Below are positions 1-11,724 of a stretch of 64,000 bases of DNA, one piece after another; position 1 is the stretch's first letter, and every line of letters starts with the position of its first letter. The stretch is from Xestospongia muta (taxonomy: Eukaryota > Porifera > Demospongiae > Haplosclerida > Petrosiidae), in contig OY848917.1 of the NCBI GenBank assembly GCA_963693285.1, positions 22,574,245 through 22,638,244 on the forward strand, in the 5' to 3' direction. A model generated the notes under the pieces. The model was not told the origin of the DNA and made no database searches. It saw only the letters and a program-made list of their open reading frames with translations. The position numbers and the translations under genes were made by a program.

Positions 1-454
1 TTTGTGAGATGCAATAATTGTCAGACAGAGATATGTTGGTTAGAGTTGTAAATAATACAATTAGAGAGTCATATAGAAAGACAAAGATGATTATAGCTGA
101 TATACTAAGCACATAAACAGCTAGATGTTATATTTTTTTCCAATGCAGGACTGTTTACTTAATACAATAGGCCAAAATTGAAATAATTTTCTGTTTGCAT
201 CTTGTTAATCAGTCCCTCGTATTACATTGTATATACTTTAACCCATCTTGCATGAATTAGAGTTTAACTTATTTAAGAAATAAAGACTTACTAGTAATAG
301 ATGTAGCCATGTCCTACATATACAACAATACTTACATGTAGACAATATATGTACATAATACATTATAATGCTAATGACAAAGTGCAGAAGTATAAGAAAT
401 ATATAGAGTGTTATCAGTTTCACTTTACAGTTGATTGTGTGTTTTTTTTAATAG
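1..454 (+). other. Intronic sequence (B-to-A intron, partial)
   Basis: AT-rich non-coding sequence that corresponds to 9942-10397 and 23710-24166. It ends in a pyrimidine-rich stretch and an AG acceptor at 453-454. Minus-strand open frames of about 60 codons here are not supported as genes: they are low complexity and change with the indels between the three copies. Confidence 0.75.
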
Positions 455-553
455 AGAGGATGGGGAGCTCTTCATTATGCAAGTTCTAAAGGACACAGAG
501 ACATTGTTGAAGTATTACTCAACCATAATGTTGATATCAATGTTGTTACTAAG
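455..553 (+). CDS. Ankyrin repeat exon A1 of ANK-Roc/COR-Death gene
   Basis: A 99-bp exon of 33 codons, phase 0 at both ends, flanked by a T-rich tract plus AG on the left and GTAATT on the right. It encodes one ankyrin repeat: GWGALHYAS occupies the TPLHxAA position, followed by KGHRDIVEVLL and a D/N-rich loop end. The repeat starts at residue 1 and ends at the exon boundary, so the exon equals one repeat. In the family such repeats stack as helix-turn-helix modules that bind protein partners. It is nearly identical to the exons at 10398 and 24167; the change against 10398 is a silent GAC-ATT/GAC-ATC difference. The gene's start lies left of the window. Splice junctions are read by eye. Confidence 0.86.
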
Positions 554-1779
554 GTAATTGAGATGATGAGAATGAAGTGTATTGTTTTAATTGTGTGAAT
601 GGATAGTAACTATTGGAGAAGACATAGCATAGATATTGTAATGATATAAGACTACACTACCTAACTCTAAGAAGCATATAAAACAGATGGTAGCACCAGT
701 ATAAGGGCAGCACGATGTTTTCTTCATTCTTCTTATTGTTCTAATTGTGCCAGGATAATAATGAAAGCAGACACTGTGAGCAAGTTTTTAGGTAATTATA
801 AAACAAAAACAAGTAAAAAGCAGTAAAACAAGACCAAAATGTGTATGACAGTGTGGACATCCCTACATTGTATGTATCCACATTGACACACTTAAACATA
901 ATATTTATCATGGATGCAGTAGCAGTGGTTATGTAGATATGGCCCAGATTGTTCATTGAGATGTATTGGTAAAAAAAAAGAATGAATTTGTCACTAAAAA
1001 TTGATCAAAACGTTTCATTCTTTGCAGTATTTCTTTCTATGATAATTCCTTCATTATGGATTTAGTTATAAGTTAATACAAAGTTACATTGCATGACAGA
1101 CAGAATAGGTACAATGTTAAATTTGTTCATTTTTTGCCTGCTTTGATTCTGCTTTTGCTTAATAGTTCACAATAATTTGATAACTATAAACAGTTTGAAC
1201 ATTAAATTCACAGAGGTAGCATGCTGAAGTACAAAGTATAGCCTTTTGTTTGTATGGTTTTAAGCACTTCATAAACCAAACTAGTGATTTCAGCAGTTTA
1301 CTTTGAAGAGCTTCTCCTATGAAGCCATTTTGTTATGAATAGTTAATATAAAGGAAAAGAAATGGATGCAAAGAGAGAATGCTATTTGATTGTAGCTTAA
1401 CTGTCTCCTTCTTCTGCAAGTAAGTATAGACTATTTCCTACTTTGATATTTGGATTAAAAGAAGATCCAGGATGCCTGGTAAGCTAGTGAGTGTAAACCT
1501 AGCTATGATGCATCAAATTTCCTTGTTGTCTAAAAGTGATGATTCCAGATTCCCAGCTACTTTTCTGTTATGCCCGTGTACATGATTACTTCGTTTTTCA
1601 AAAATATTCTTAATTGCATTTATTTAAAGTTTTTTGTATGTTTTGCGCTCATTCTCAAATGAAAGTTGTAATTTCCAATCTAACTTAACAATTTAAACTT
1701 GAAACATCTTATTGTGCTTTCATAGTACAAATAAACACTACAAGGAATAACCCTCATTTTCTTTATATTGTGTCTGCTA
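554..1779 (+). other. Single-copy 5' part of the A1-B1 intron
   Basis: About 1.2 kb of non-coding intron between exon A1 and the first satellite array. It is repeated almost base for base at 10497-11724 and 24266-25504. No conserved reading frame is visible. The minus-strand frame of about 70 codons around 741-956 is altered by small differences between copies, so I do not call it. Confidence 0.75.
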
Positions 1780-4700
1780 TGTATAATTTTAATAGCTTGC
1801 ATGGGAAGGGTCAGACTGTACTATAATTGTTATTGATTGTGTGGTATCTATGTGTATTCACTTTTGCAATTTTATTCATTATATTGTAATTTCAGCTTAT
1901 GGGAGCCACAAATGACATTAAAGTGCATCCTTTAACTGCTTATTTCTATATCAGCAATGAGTTTTGTTAAGCCTAATTGTGATTGGTATGACATTGGCTA
2001 TTTATTACTAATAATAATTGAAGGTTCTTGCTATGTTTTTTAATATATATTTTGATTATTTTATAACTCTAGCCTAGTATTAATTCAGAGCATATTGAAT
2101 ATATTGTTGTCATTTCATTGACAGTATTGCTTTTAGTTTCCACATTTATGTTGCTGTTATTACTTATCCTTTGAATGTGTCCTTTACAATATAATAGAAT
2201 GTAATTTTGATATAATATAGCTTTAATTCAAAGTATATTGAATGTGTTGTTGTGATTTTGTTTACTCAATTGTTTTATTTCTCACATCTATATTGCTGTG
2301 ATGACTTGTCATCTGAACGTGTTGTTTAAAATATAATAGTTGGTAAGTATGATATAATGTAGTAAGAATTTTAAGTGTTTTGAATAGAATGTTGTTATTT
2401 TATTTATCCTATTGTTTGTATTGACGTTAATGGTTTTAATAGCTTGCATGGGAAGGTTTTCAGACTATACCATAATTGTTTTTGATTGTGTGGTATCTAT
2501 GTGTATTCACTTTTGCAATTTTATTCATTATATTGTAATTTCAGCTTCTGAGAGCCACAAATGACATTAAAGTGCATTTATTAACTGCTTATTTTTATAT
2601 CAGCAATGAATTTTGTTAAGCCTAACTGTGACTGGTATGATATTAGGTGTTTATCACTAATAATCGTTGAAGGTTCTTGCTACATTTCTATTTTTAATAT
2701 ATTTTTTGAGTATTTTATAGCTCTAGCCTAGTATTAATTCAGAGCATATTGAATATATTGTTGTCGTTTCATTGACAGTATTGCTTTTAGTTTCCACATT
2801 TATGTTGCTGTTATTACTTATCCTTTGAATGTGTCCTTTACAATATAATAGAATGTAATTTTGATATAATATAGCTTTAATTCAAAGTATATTGAATGTG
2901 TTATTGTGATTTTGTTTACTCTATTGTTTTATTTCTCACATCTATATTGCTGTGATGACTTGTCATCTGAACGTGTTGTTTAAAATATAATAGGAGGTAA
3001 GTGTGATATAATGTAGTAAGAATTTTAAGTGTTTTGAATAGAATGTTGTTATTTTATTTATCCTATTGTTTGTATTGACGTTAATAGTTTTAATAGCTTG
3101 CATGGGAAGGTTTTCAGACTATACCATAATTGTTTTTGATTGTGTGGTATCTATATGTATTCACTTTAGCAATTTTATTCATTATATTGTAATTTCAGCT
3201 TTTGAGAGCCACAAATAACATTAAAGTGCATTTATTAACTGCTTATTTCTATATCAGCAATGAATTTTGTTAAGCCTAACTGTGACTGGTATAATATTAG
3301 GTGTTTATCACTAATAATGGTTGAAGGTTCTTGCTACATTTCTATTTTTAATATATTTTTTGAGTATTTTATAGCTCTAGCCTAGTATGAATTCAGAGCA
3401 TATTGAATATATTGTTGTCATTTCATTGACAGTATTGCTTTTAGTTTCCACATTTATGTTGGTGTTATTACTTATCCTTTGAATGTGTCCTTTGCAATAT
3501 AACAGGATGTAATTTTGATATAATATAGTTTTAATTCAAAGTATATTGAATGTGTTGTTGTGATTTTGTTTACTCTATTGTTTTATTTCTCACATCTATA
3601 TTGCTGTGATGACTTGTCATCTGAATGTGTTGTTTAAAATATAATAGGAGGTAAGTGTGATATAATGTAGTAAGAATTTTAAGTGTTTTGAATAGAATGT
3701 TGTTATTTTATTTATCCTATTGTTTGTATTGACGTTAATAGTTTTAATAGCTTGCATGGGAAGGTTTTCAGACTATACCATAATTGTTTTTGATTGTGTG
3801 GTATCTATATGTATTCACTTTTGCAATTTTATTCATTATATTGTAATTTCAGCTTTTGAGAGCCACAAATAACATTAAAGTGCATTTATTAACTGCTTAT
3901 TTCTATATCAGCAATGAATTTTGTTAAGCCTAACTGTGACTGGTATGATATTAGGTGTTTATCACTAATAATCGTTGAAGGTTCTTGCTACATTTCTATT
4001 TTTAATATATTTTTTGAGTATTTTATAGCTCTAGCCTAGTATGAATTCAGAGCATATTGAATGTGTTGTTGTCATTTCGTTGACAGTATTGCTTTTTGTT
4101 TCCACATTTATGTTGGTGTTATTACATATCCTTTGAATGTGTCCTTTACAATATAACAGGATGTAATTTTGATATAATATAATATTAATTCAAAGTATAT
4201 TGAATGTGTTGTTGTGATTTTGTTTACTCTATTGTTTTATTTTTCACATCTATATTGCTGTGATGACTTGTCATCTGAACGTGTTGTTTAAAATATAATA
4301 GTGGGTAAGTGTGATATAATGTAGTAAGAATTTTAAGTGTTTTGAATAGAATGTTGTTATTTTATTTATCCTATTGTTTGTATTGATGTTAATAGTTTTA
4401 ATAGCTTGCATTGGAAGGTTTTCAGACTATACCATAATTGTTTTTGATTGTGTAGTATCTATATGTATTCACTTTTGCAATTTTATTCATTATATTGTAA
4501 TTTCAGCTTATGAGAGCCACAAATGACATTAAAGTGCATCCTTTAACTGCTTATTTCTATATCAGCAATGAATTTTGTTAAGCCTAACTGTGATTTGTAT
4601 GACATTGGGTATTTATCACTAATAATGGTTGAAGGTTCTTGCTACATTTCTTTTATTTATATATAGTTTGAGTATTTTATAGCTCTAGCCTAGTATGAAT

Positions 4701-7700
4701 TCAGAGCATAATGAATATATTGTTGTCATTTCATTGACAGTATTGCTTTTTGTTTCCACATTTATGTTGGTGTTATTACATATCCTTTGAATGTGTCCTT
4801 TACAATATAACAGGATGTAATTTTGATAAAATATAGTATTAATTTAAAGTATATTGAATGTGTTGTTGTGATTTTGTTTACTCTATTGTTTTATTTCTCA
4901 CATCTATATATCTGTGATGACTTGTCATCTGAATGTGTTGTTTAAAATATAATAGTCGGTAAGTGTGATATAATGTAGTAAGAATTTTAAGTGTTTTGAA
5001 TAGAATGTTGTGATTTTATTTATCCTATTGTTTGTATTGATGTTAATAGTTTTAATAGCTTGCATGGGAAGGTTTTCAGACTATACCATAATTGTTTTTG
5101 ATTGTGTGGTATCTATATGTATTCACTTTTCCAATTTTATTCATTATATTATAATTTCAGCTTATGAGAGCCACAAATGACATTAAAGTGCATCCTTTAA
5201 CTGCTTATTTCTATATCAGCAATGAATTTTGTTAAGCCTAACTGTGATTTGTATGACATTGGGTATTTATCACTAATAATGGTTGAAGGTTCTTGCTACA
5301 TTTCTTTTATTTATATATAGTTTGAGTATTTTATAGCTCTAGCCTAGTATGAATTCAGAGCATAATGAATATATTGTTGTCATTTCATTGACAGTATTGC
5401 TTTTTGTTTCCACATTTATGTTGGTGTTATTACATATCCTTTGAATGTGTCCTTTACAATATAACAGGATGTAATTTTGATAAAATATAGTATTAATTTA
5501 AAGTATATTGAATGTGTTGTTGTGATTTTGTTTACTCTATTGTTTTATTTCTCACATCTATATATCTGTGATGACTTGTCATCTGAATGTGTTGTTTAAA
5601 ATATAATAGTCGGTAAGTGTGATATAATGTAGTAAGAATTTTAAGTGTTTTGAATAGAATGTTGTGATTTTATTTATCCTATTGTTTGTATTGATGTTAA
5701 TAGTTTTAATAGCTTGCATGGGAAGGTTTTCAGACTATACCATAATTGTTTTTGATTGTGTGGTATCTATATGTATTCACTTTTCCAATTTTATTCATTA
5801 TATTATAATTTCAGCTTATGAGAGCCACAAATGACATTAAAGTGCATTCGTTAACTGCTTATTTCTATATCAGCAATGAATTTTGTTAAGCCTAACTGTG
5901 ACTGGTATGATATTAGGTGTTTATCACTAATAATGGTTGAAGGTTCTTGCTACATTTCTTTTTTTTATATATATTTTGAGTATTTTATAGCTCTAGCCTA
6001 GTATGAATTGAGAGCATATTGAATATGTTGTTGTCATTTCATTGACAGTATTGCTTTTAGTTTCCACATTTATGTTGGTGTTATTACTTATCCTTTGAAT
6101 GTGTCCATTACAATATAACAGGATGTAATTTTGATATAATATAGTATTAATTCAAAGTATATTGAATGTGTTGTTGTGATTTTGTTTACTCAATTGTTTT
6201 ATTTCTCACATCTATATTGCTGTGATGACTTATCATCTGAATGTATTGTTTAAAATATAATAGCAGGTAAGTGTGATATATGTAGTAAGAATTTTAAGTG
6301 TTTTGAATAGAATGTTGTTATTTTATTTATCCTATTGTTTGTATTGACGTTAATGGTTTTAATAGCTTGCATGGGAAGGTTCTCAGACTGTAGTATAATT
6401 GTTTTTGATTGTGTTGTATCTATGTGTATTCACTTTTGCAATTTTATTCATTATATTGTAATTTCAGCTTCTGAGATCCACAAATGACATTAAAGTGCAT
6501 TCGTTAACTGCTTATTTCTATATCAGCAATGAATTTTGTTAAGCCTAACTGTGATTGGTATGACATTGGTTATTTATCACTAATAATGGTTGAAGGTTCT
6601 TGCTACATTTCTTTTTTTTATATATATTTTGAGTATTTTATAGCTCTAGCCTAGTATTAATTCAGAGCATATTGAATATATTGTTGTCATTTCATTGACA
6701 GTATTGCTTTTAGTTTCCACATTTATGTTGGTGTTATTACTTATCCTTTAAATGTGTCCTTTGCAATATAATAGGATGTAATTTTGAAATAATATAGTTT
6801 TAATTCAAAGTATATTGAATGTGTTGTTGTGATTTTGTTTACTCTATTGTTTTATTTCTCACATCTATATTGCTGTGATGACTTGTCATCTGAATGTGTT
6901 GTTTAAAATATAATAGTGGGTAAGTGTGATATAATGTAGTAAGAATTTTAAGTGTTTTGAATAGAATGTTGTTATTTTATTTATCCTATTGTTTGTATTG
7001 ATGTTAATAGTTTTAATAGCTTGCATGTGAAGGTTTTCAGACTATACCATAATTGTTTTTGATTGTGTGGTATCTCTGTGTATTCACTTTTGCAATTTTA
7101 TTCATTATATTGTAATTTCGGCTTCTGAGATCCACAAATGACATTAAAGTGCATCCATTAACTGCTTATTTCTATATCAGCAATGAATTTTGTTAAGCCT
7201 AACTGTGACTGGTATGATATTAGGTATTTATCACTAATAATGGTTGAAGGTTCTTGCTACATTTCTTTTATTTATATATAGTTTGAGTATTTTATAGCTC
7301 TAGCCTAGTATTAATTCAGAGCATATTGAATATGTTGTTGTCATTTCATTGACAGTATTGCTTTTTGTTTCCACATTTATGTTGGTGTTATTACATATCC
7401 TTTGAATGTGTCCATTACAATATAACAGGATGTAATTTTAATATAATATAGTATTAATTCAAAGTATATTGAATGTGTTGTTGTGATTTTGTTTACTCAA
7501 TTGTTTTATTTCTCACATCTATATATCTGTGATGACTTATCATCTGAATGTGTTGTTTAAAATATAATAGGTGGTAAGTGTGATATAATGTAGTAAGAAT
7601 TTTAAGTGTTTTGAATAGAATGTTGTTATTTTATTTATCCTACTGTTTATATTGACGTTAATGGTTTTAATAGCTTGCATGGGAAGGTTGTCAGACTGTA

Positions 7701-8275
7701 GTATAATTGTTTTTGATTGTGTGGTATCTATGTGTATTCACTTTTGCAATTTTATTCATTATATTGTAATTTCAGCTTCTGAGATCCACAAATGACATTA
7801 AAGTGTATTCTTTAACTGCTTATTTCTATATCAGCAATGAATTTTGTTAAGCCTAAGTGTGATTTGTATGACATTGGCTATTTATCATTAACAATGGTTG
7901 AAGGTTCTTGCTATGTTTCTTTTTTTAATATATATTTTGAGTATTTTATAGCTCTAACCTAGTATGAATTCAGAGCATATTGAATATGTTGTTGTCATTT
8001 CATTGACAATATTGCTTTTTGTTTTCACATTTATGTTGGTGTTATTACTTATCCTTTGAATGTGTCCATTACAATATAACAGGATGTAATTTTGATATAA
8101 TATAGTATTAATTCAAAGGAAGTTTTTCAGACTATACCATAATTGTTTTTGATTGTGTGGTATCTATGTGTATTCACTCTTGCAATTTTATTCATTATAT
8201 TGTAATTTCAGCTTCTGAGAGTCACAAATGACATAGAAAGTGCATCCTCTAATTGAATATTTTTATGGCAGCCAA
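1780..8275 (+). repeat. Satellite array 1, unit about 654 bp, about 10 units
   Basis: Direct tandem repeat inside the A1-B1 intron. The landmark GCTTGCAT recurs at about 1795, 2442, 3096, 3750, 4404, 5059, 5712, 6365, 7019 and 7673, giving steps of 647 to 655 bp. Units differ by a few percent. The last unit is cut (about 8108) and fused to a diverged half-unit that runs into ordinary intron near 8275. Each unit has two clear internal subrepeats about 143 bp apart (for example about 2088 and 2231) and a weaker third near 2374. No long reading frame survives in any frame. Units near 4500-5150 and 5155-5810 are almost identical, a very recent duplication. Confidence 0.95.
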
Positions 8276-9158
8276 TGAAGTTTGTTTACCCTATTAGTGA
8301 GTGTAAGGACATTAGAGATTTCTTTGGATGCTTCTTTCTAGCTTGGTCCTCTGCCTATCATTTTACTATATTAGAGCGATAATCTTCCATAGTCATTGTA
8401 GCTAATAATTCAATGTAACTCTAGTCATTGTAAGTCAGTGTCTCCCAAAAAATTCAGGGAGGAATTTTAATTATAATCTTGTTACTTTTTTATCAAATTT
8501 ATGCTTTATATTCATCCTCCTAAGAGATGAGTATTACTAAGTGTTTAAAATGATTTTAGTATTGTTGCAAAACTGTTTTAATAATGTGTATTAATAAATG
8601 AGTTTGTTGTATTACTGTGAATCTTAAGAATGATATCGATTAAGTTGCTACCAATATATTGTATTTCTACTAAAATATTTTTATCAATATATTGTTAGCT
8701 AGTAATAGTGAAGGTTTTATGATTGTAGAATAAATACAATATAAATGAGAGTGTAGTGAGTGGTTTTTCTACTTATTTTATGGTAAGCATTTGTAGTATT
8801 GAAAACTGTTGTACACGTGAAGAAGCTATTTAGTGAAATTGTTTTTATCAGAAAAATGAATAAGTGTTCGTTAGTAACCTTTTCAGAAAAAGTTTGAGTG
8901 AATTGTTTCATAAGGAATGCTAGCTTTTCCTCTATGCTACTGAAAAAGAAATTTTTATAGTGACAAAACTAGTGTGAAGTTTCAAATTTGTGTTTATAAT
9001 GTCCAATTATTGAGAGTGATTTGACTCATATTTTGTTTGACTATATATAATATTGTCTAGGTTTATAATATTACTAGTGTACTGATACATCTAAGTGTTG
9101 TATAGATAATGTACTGATGTTATTATTCATGTTGATGTGGTAATTAATATATATTTAG
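8276..9158 (+). other. Single-copy 3' part of the A1-B1 intron
   Basis: Non-coding intron between array 1 and exon B1. The part from about 8466 on matches 22236-22926 closely; the first about 200 bp are missing there but have a diverged counterpart at about 42836-43090. It ends with a TATATTTAG acceptor just before exon B1. No gene is seen. Confidence 0.7.
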
Positions 9159-9257
9159 GGTGGATCGACTGCAGTCATGTTAGCAGCAGAGAATGGACAC
9201 AAAGATGTTGTTTTTATTTTAACACAGAAAGGAGCCAATCTAGATCTTGTTGACAAC
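9159..9257 (+). CDS. Ankyrin repeat exon B1 of ANK-Roc/COR-Death gene
   Basis: A 99-bp, phase 0 exon encoding one 33-residue ankyrin repeat. GGSTAVMLAAENGHKDVV fits the ankyrin consensus GxTPLHxAAxxGHxxVV, followed by a second helix and the GANLDL loop. It is preceded by TTTAG and followed by GTAAGT. The sequence is identical at 22927-23025 and diverged at 43431-43529. Exon A1 reads directly into it in frame, giving two consecutive repeats. It has no start codon or signal of its own, so it is an internal exon. The intron before it is about 8.6 kb because it contains the satellite array. Confidence 0.88.
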
Positions 9258-10397
9258 GTAAGTGTTCATGTGCACATGTTATATGAGAAAGTCAGTATAA
9301 CAGAAGGGAAAATGTAAATCGTTTTCCTTAAAAAGAAGTATTGGTTGTTTTACTATCATAATAAAGGTTGAAAATTGCCTTTTAAGAATATGCCTAATAT
9401 GATGAATATTGGAAGTAGAAAAGGATGCAAAGACCTTATTAGAATATTTGAAAAATGTCATTTGTTTTTATAACATGTTTGTTAACCAGTTTTTCTACCT
9501 ATTCTTATTGGACGCCATCGGATGTATAGACATGACTTTTTCATAAATGTTTCAATAATCAGTTGAGATGCACACACCAAAATAGCAGTGATGGATATGA
9601 ATGGAAGCATCATTTGTTTAACTTTTGATTTTTCATTTTAAATTGTTTAAAAATAGAATTGTTGTGTTACATACATAGGACAGCAATTGTCATGTAGACT
9701 ACTTGAATTTGTATCTAACTGGGTACTAAATAAATATGTGAGATTATTTGTAGGTTTTGTGACAGTGATTATAACAGGATTTCAACTGGTTATAAAACTA
9801 GATAGTATTGAAGAATTAAAGGTCATAATGATTATAAAAATGGTATATTTCTGTTACTGGTATGCTTCTTGGTTTATTATTAACAAGTCCCCAATTGAAA
9901 TGCTGACCATTTTTATTGTACAGACTGTTATAGACCTATAGTTTGTGAGATGCAATAATTGTCAGACAGAGATATGTTGGTTAGAGTTGTAAATAATACA
10001 ATTAGAGAGTCATATGGAAAGACAAAGATGATTATAGCTTATATACTAAGCACATAAACAGTTAGATGTTATATTTTTTTCCAATGCAGGACTGTTTACT
10101 TAATAGTATAGGCCTAAATTGAAATAATTTTCTGTTTGCATCTCGTTTATCAGTCCCTCGTATTACATTGTATATACTTTAACCCATCTTGCATGAATTA
10201 GAGTTTAACTTATTTAAGAAATAAAGACTTACTAGTAATAGATGTAGCCATGTCCTACATATACAACAATACTTACATGTAGAAAAAAAATGTACATAAT
10301 ACATTATAATGTTAATGACAAAGTGCAAAAGTATAAGAAATATATAGAGTGTTATCAGTTTCACTTTACAGTTGATTGTTTGTGTGTTTTTTAATAG
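9258..10397 (+). other. B1-to-A2 intron
   Basis: About 1.14 kb of intron without satellite, nearly identical to 23026-24166. It holds an 84-codon plus-strand open frame at 9687-9941 that is preserved in the 23455 copy. That preservation follows from recent duplication, and the diverged third copy (about 43950-44110) has indels and no such frame, so I read it as non-coding. It ends at AG 10396-10397. Confidence 0.75.
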
Positions 10398-10496
10398 AGA
10401 GGATGGGGAGCTCTTCATTATGCAAGTTCTAAAGGACACAGAGACATCGTTGAAGTATTACTCAACCATAATGTTGATATCAATGTTGTTACTAAG
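10398..10496 (+). CDS. Ankyrin repeat exon A2 of ANK-Roc/COR-Death gene
   Basis: Second copy of exon A, 99 bp, phase 0, encoding the same 33 residues as exon A1 (GWGALHYAS, KGHRDIVEVLL). The acceptor is TTAATAG and the donor GTAATT. The only coding difference seen from A1 is a silent third-position change. Reading A1-B1-A2-B2-A3-B3 in order keeps the frame, so the duplication lengthens the ankyrin stack. Whether every copy is spliced into mature RNA cannot be told from DNA. Confidence 0.86.
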
Positions 10497-11724
10497 GTAA
10501 TTGAGATGATGAGAATGAACTGTATTGTTTTAATTGTGTGAATGGATAGTAACTATTGGAGAAGACATAGCATAGATATTGTAATGATATAAGACTACAC
10601 TACCTAACTCTAAGAAGCATATAAAACAGGTGGTAGCACCAGTATAAGGGCAGCACGATGTTTTCTTCATTCTTCTTATTGTTCTAATTGTGCCAAGATA
10701 ATAATGAAAAACAGACATTGTGAGCAAGTTTTTAGGTAATTATAAAACAAAAACAAGTAAAAAGCAGTAAAACAAGACCAAAATGTGTATGACAGTGTGG
10801 ACATCCCTACATTGTATGTATCCACATTGACACACTTAAACATAATATTTATCATGGATGCAGTAGCAGTGGTTATGTAGATATGGCCCAGATTGTTCAT
10901 TGAGATGTATTGGTAGAAAAAAAGAATGAATTTGTCACTAAAAATTGATCAAAACGTTTGATTCTTTGCAGTATTTCTTTCTATGATAATTCCTTCATTA
11001 TGGACTTAGTTATAAGTTAAGACAAAGTTACATTGCATGACAGACAGAATAGGTACAATGTTAAATTTGTTCATTTTTTGCCTGCTTTTATTCTGCTTCT
11101 GCTTTATAGTTCACAATAATTTGATAACCATAAACAGTTTGAACATTAAATTCACGGAGGTAGCATACTGAAGTACAAAGTATAGCCTTTTGTTTGTGTG
11201 GTTTTGAGCACTTCATAAACCAAACTAGTGATTTCAGCAGTTTACTTTGAAGAGCTTCTCCTATGAAGCCATTTTCTTATGAATAGTTAATATAAAGGAA
11301 AAGAAATGGATGCAAAGAGAGAATGCTATTTGATTATAGCTTAACTGTCTCCTTCTTCTGCAAGTAAGTATAGACTATTTCCTACTTTGATATTTGGATT
11401 AAAAGAAGATCCAGGATGCCTGGTAAGCTAGTGAGTGTAAACCTAGCTATGATGCATCAAATTTCCTTGTTGTCTAAAAGTGATGATTCCAGATTCCCAG
11501 CTACTTTCCTGTTATGCCCGTGTACATGATTACTTCGTTTTTCAAAAATATTCTTATTTGCATTTATTTAAAGTTTTTTGTATGTTTTGCGCTCATTCTC
11601 AAACGAAAGTTGTAATTTCCAATCTAACTTAACAATTTAAACTTGAATCATCTTATTGTGCTTTCATAGTACAAATAAACACTACAAGGAATAACCCTCA
11701 TTTTCTTCATATTGTGTCTGCTAT
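10497..11724 (+). other. Single-copy 5' part of the A2-B2 intron
   Basis: Close copy of 554-1779. It contains no supported gene. Short minus-strand frames around 10530-10900 are low-complexity by-products shared with the other copies through duplication. Confidence 0.72.

Larger units (their letters stand above)
1..9941 (+). repeat. Segmental duplication block, copy 1 (left end cut by window)
   Basis: Position 1 matches position 9942 and position 23710, so the window opens inside the B-to-A intron of a tandemly duplicated genic block. This copy holds ankyrin exon A1, a satellite array of about 10 units, ankyrin exon B1 and the following intron. Outside the satellite it is nearly identical to copy 2, with scattered single-base changes and small indels, so the duplication is recent or is being homogenised. 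The period to copy 2 is 9,941 bp. Confidence 0.9.

Noticed and set aside
9687..9941. 84-codon plus-strand open frame, also present at 23455-23709
   Set aside because: Its preservation follows from recent block duplication. The diverged copy near 43950 has indels and no frame, and the product has no recognisable motif.
10179..10900. Minus-strand frames of 61-86 codons (also near 238-423, 741-956, 23947-24132 and 24299-24669)
   Set aside because: Low-complexity frames in duplicated intron; lengths change with single-base indels between copies. One overlaps ankyrin exon A on the opposite strand.
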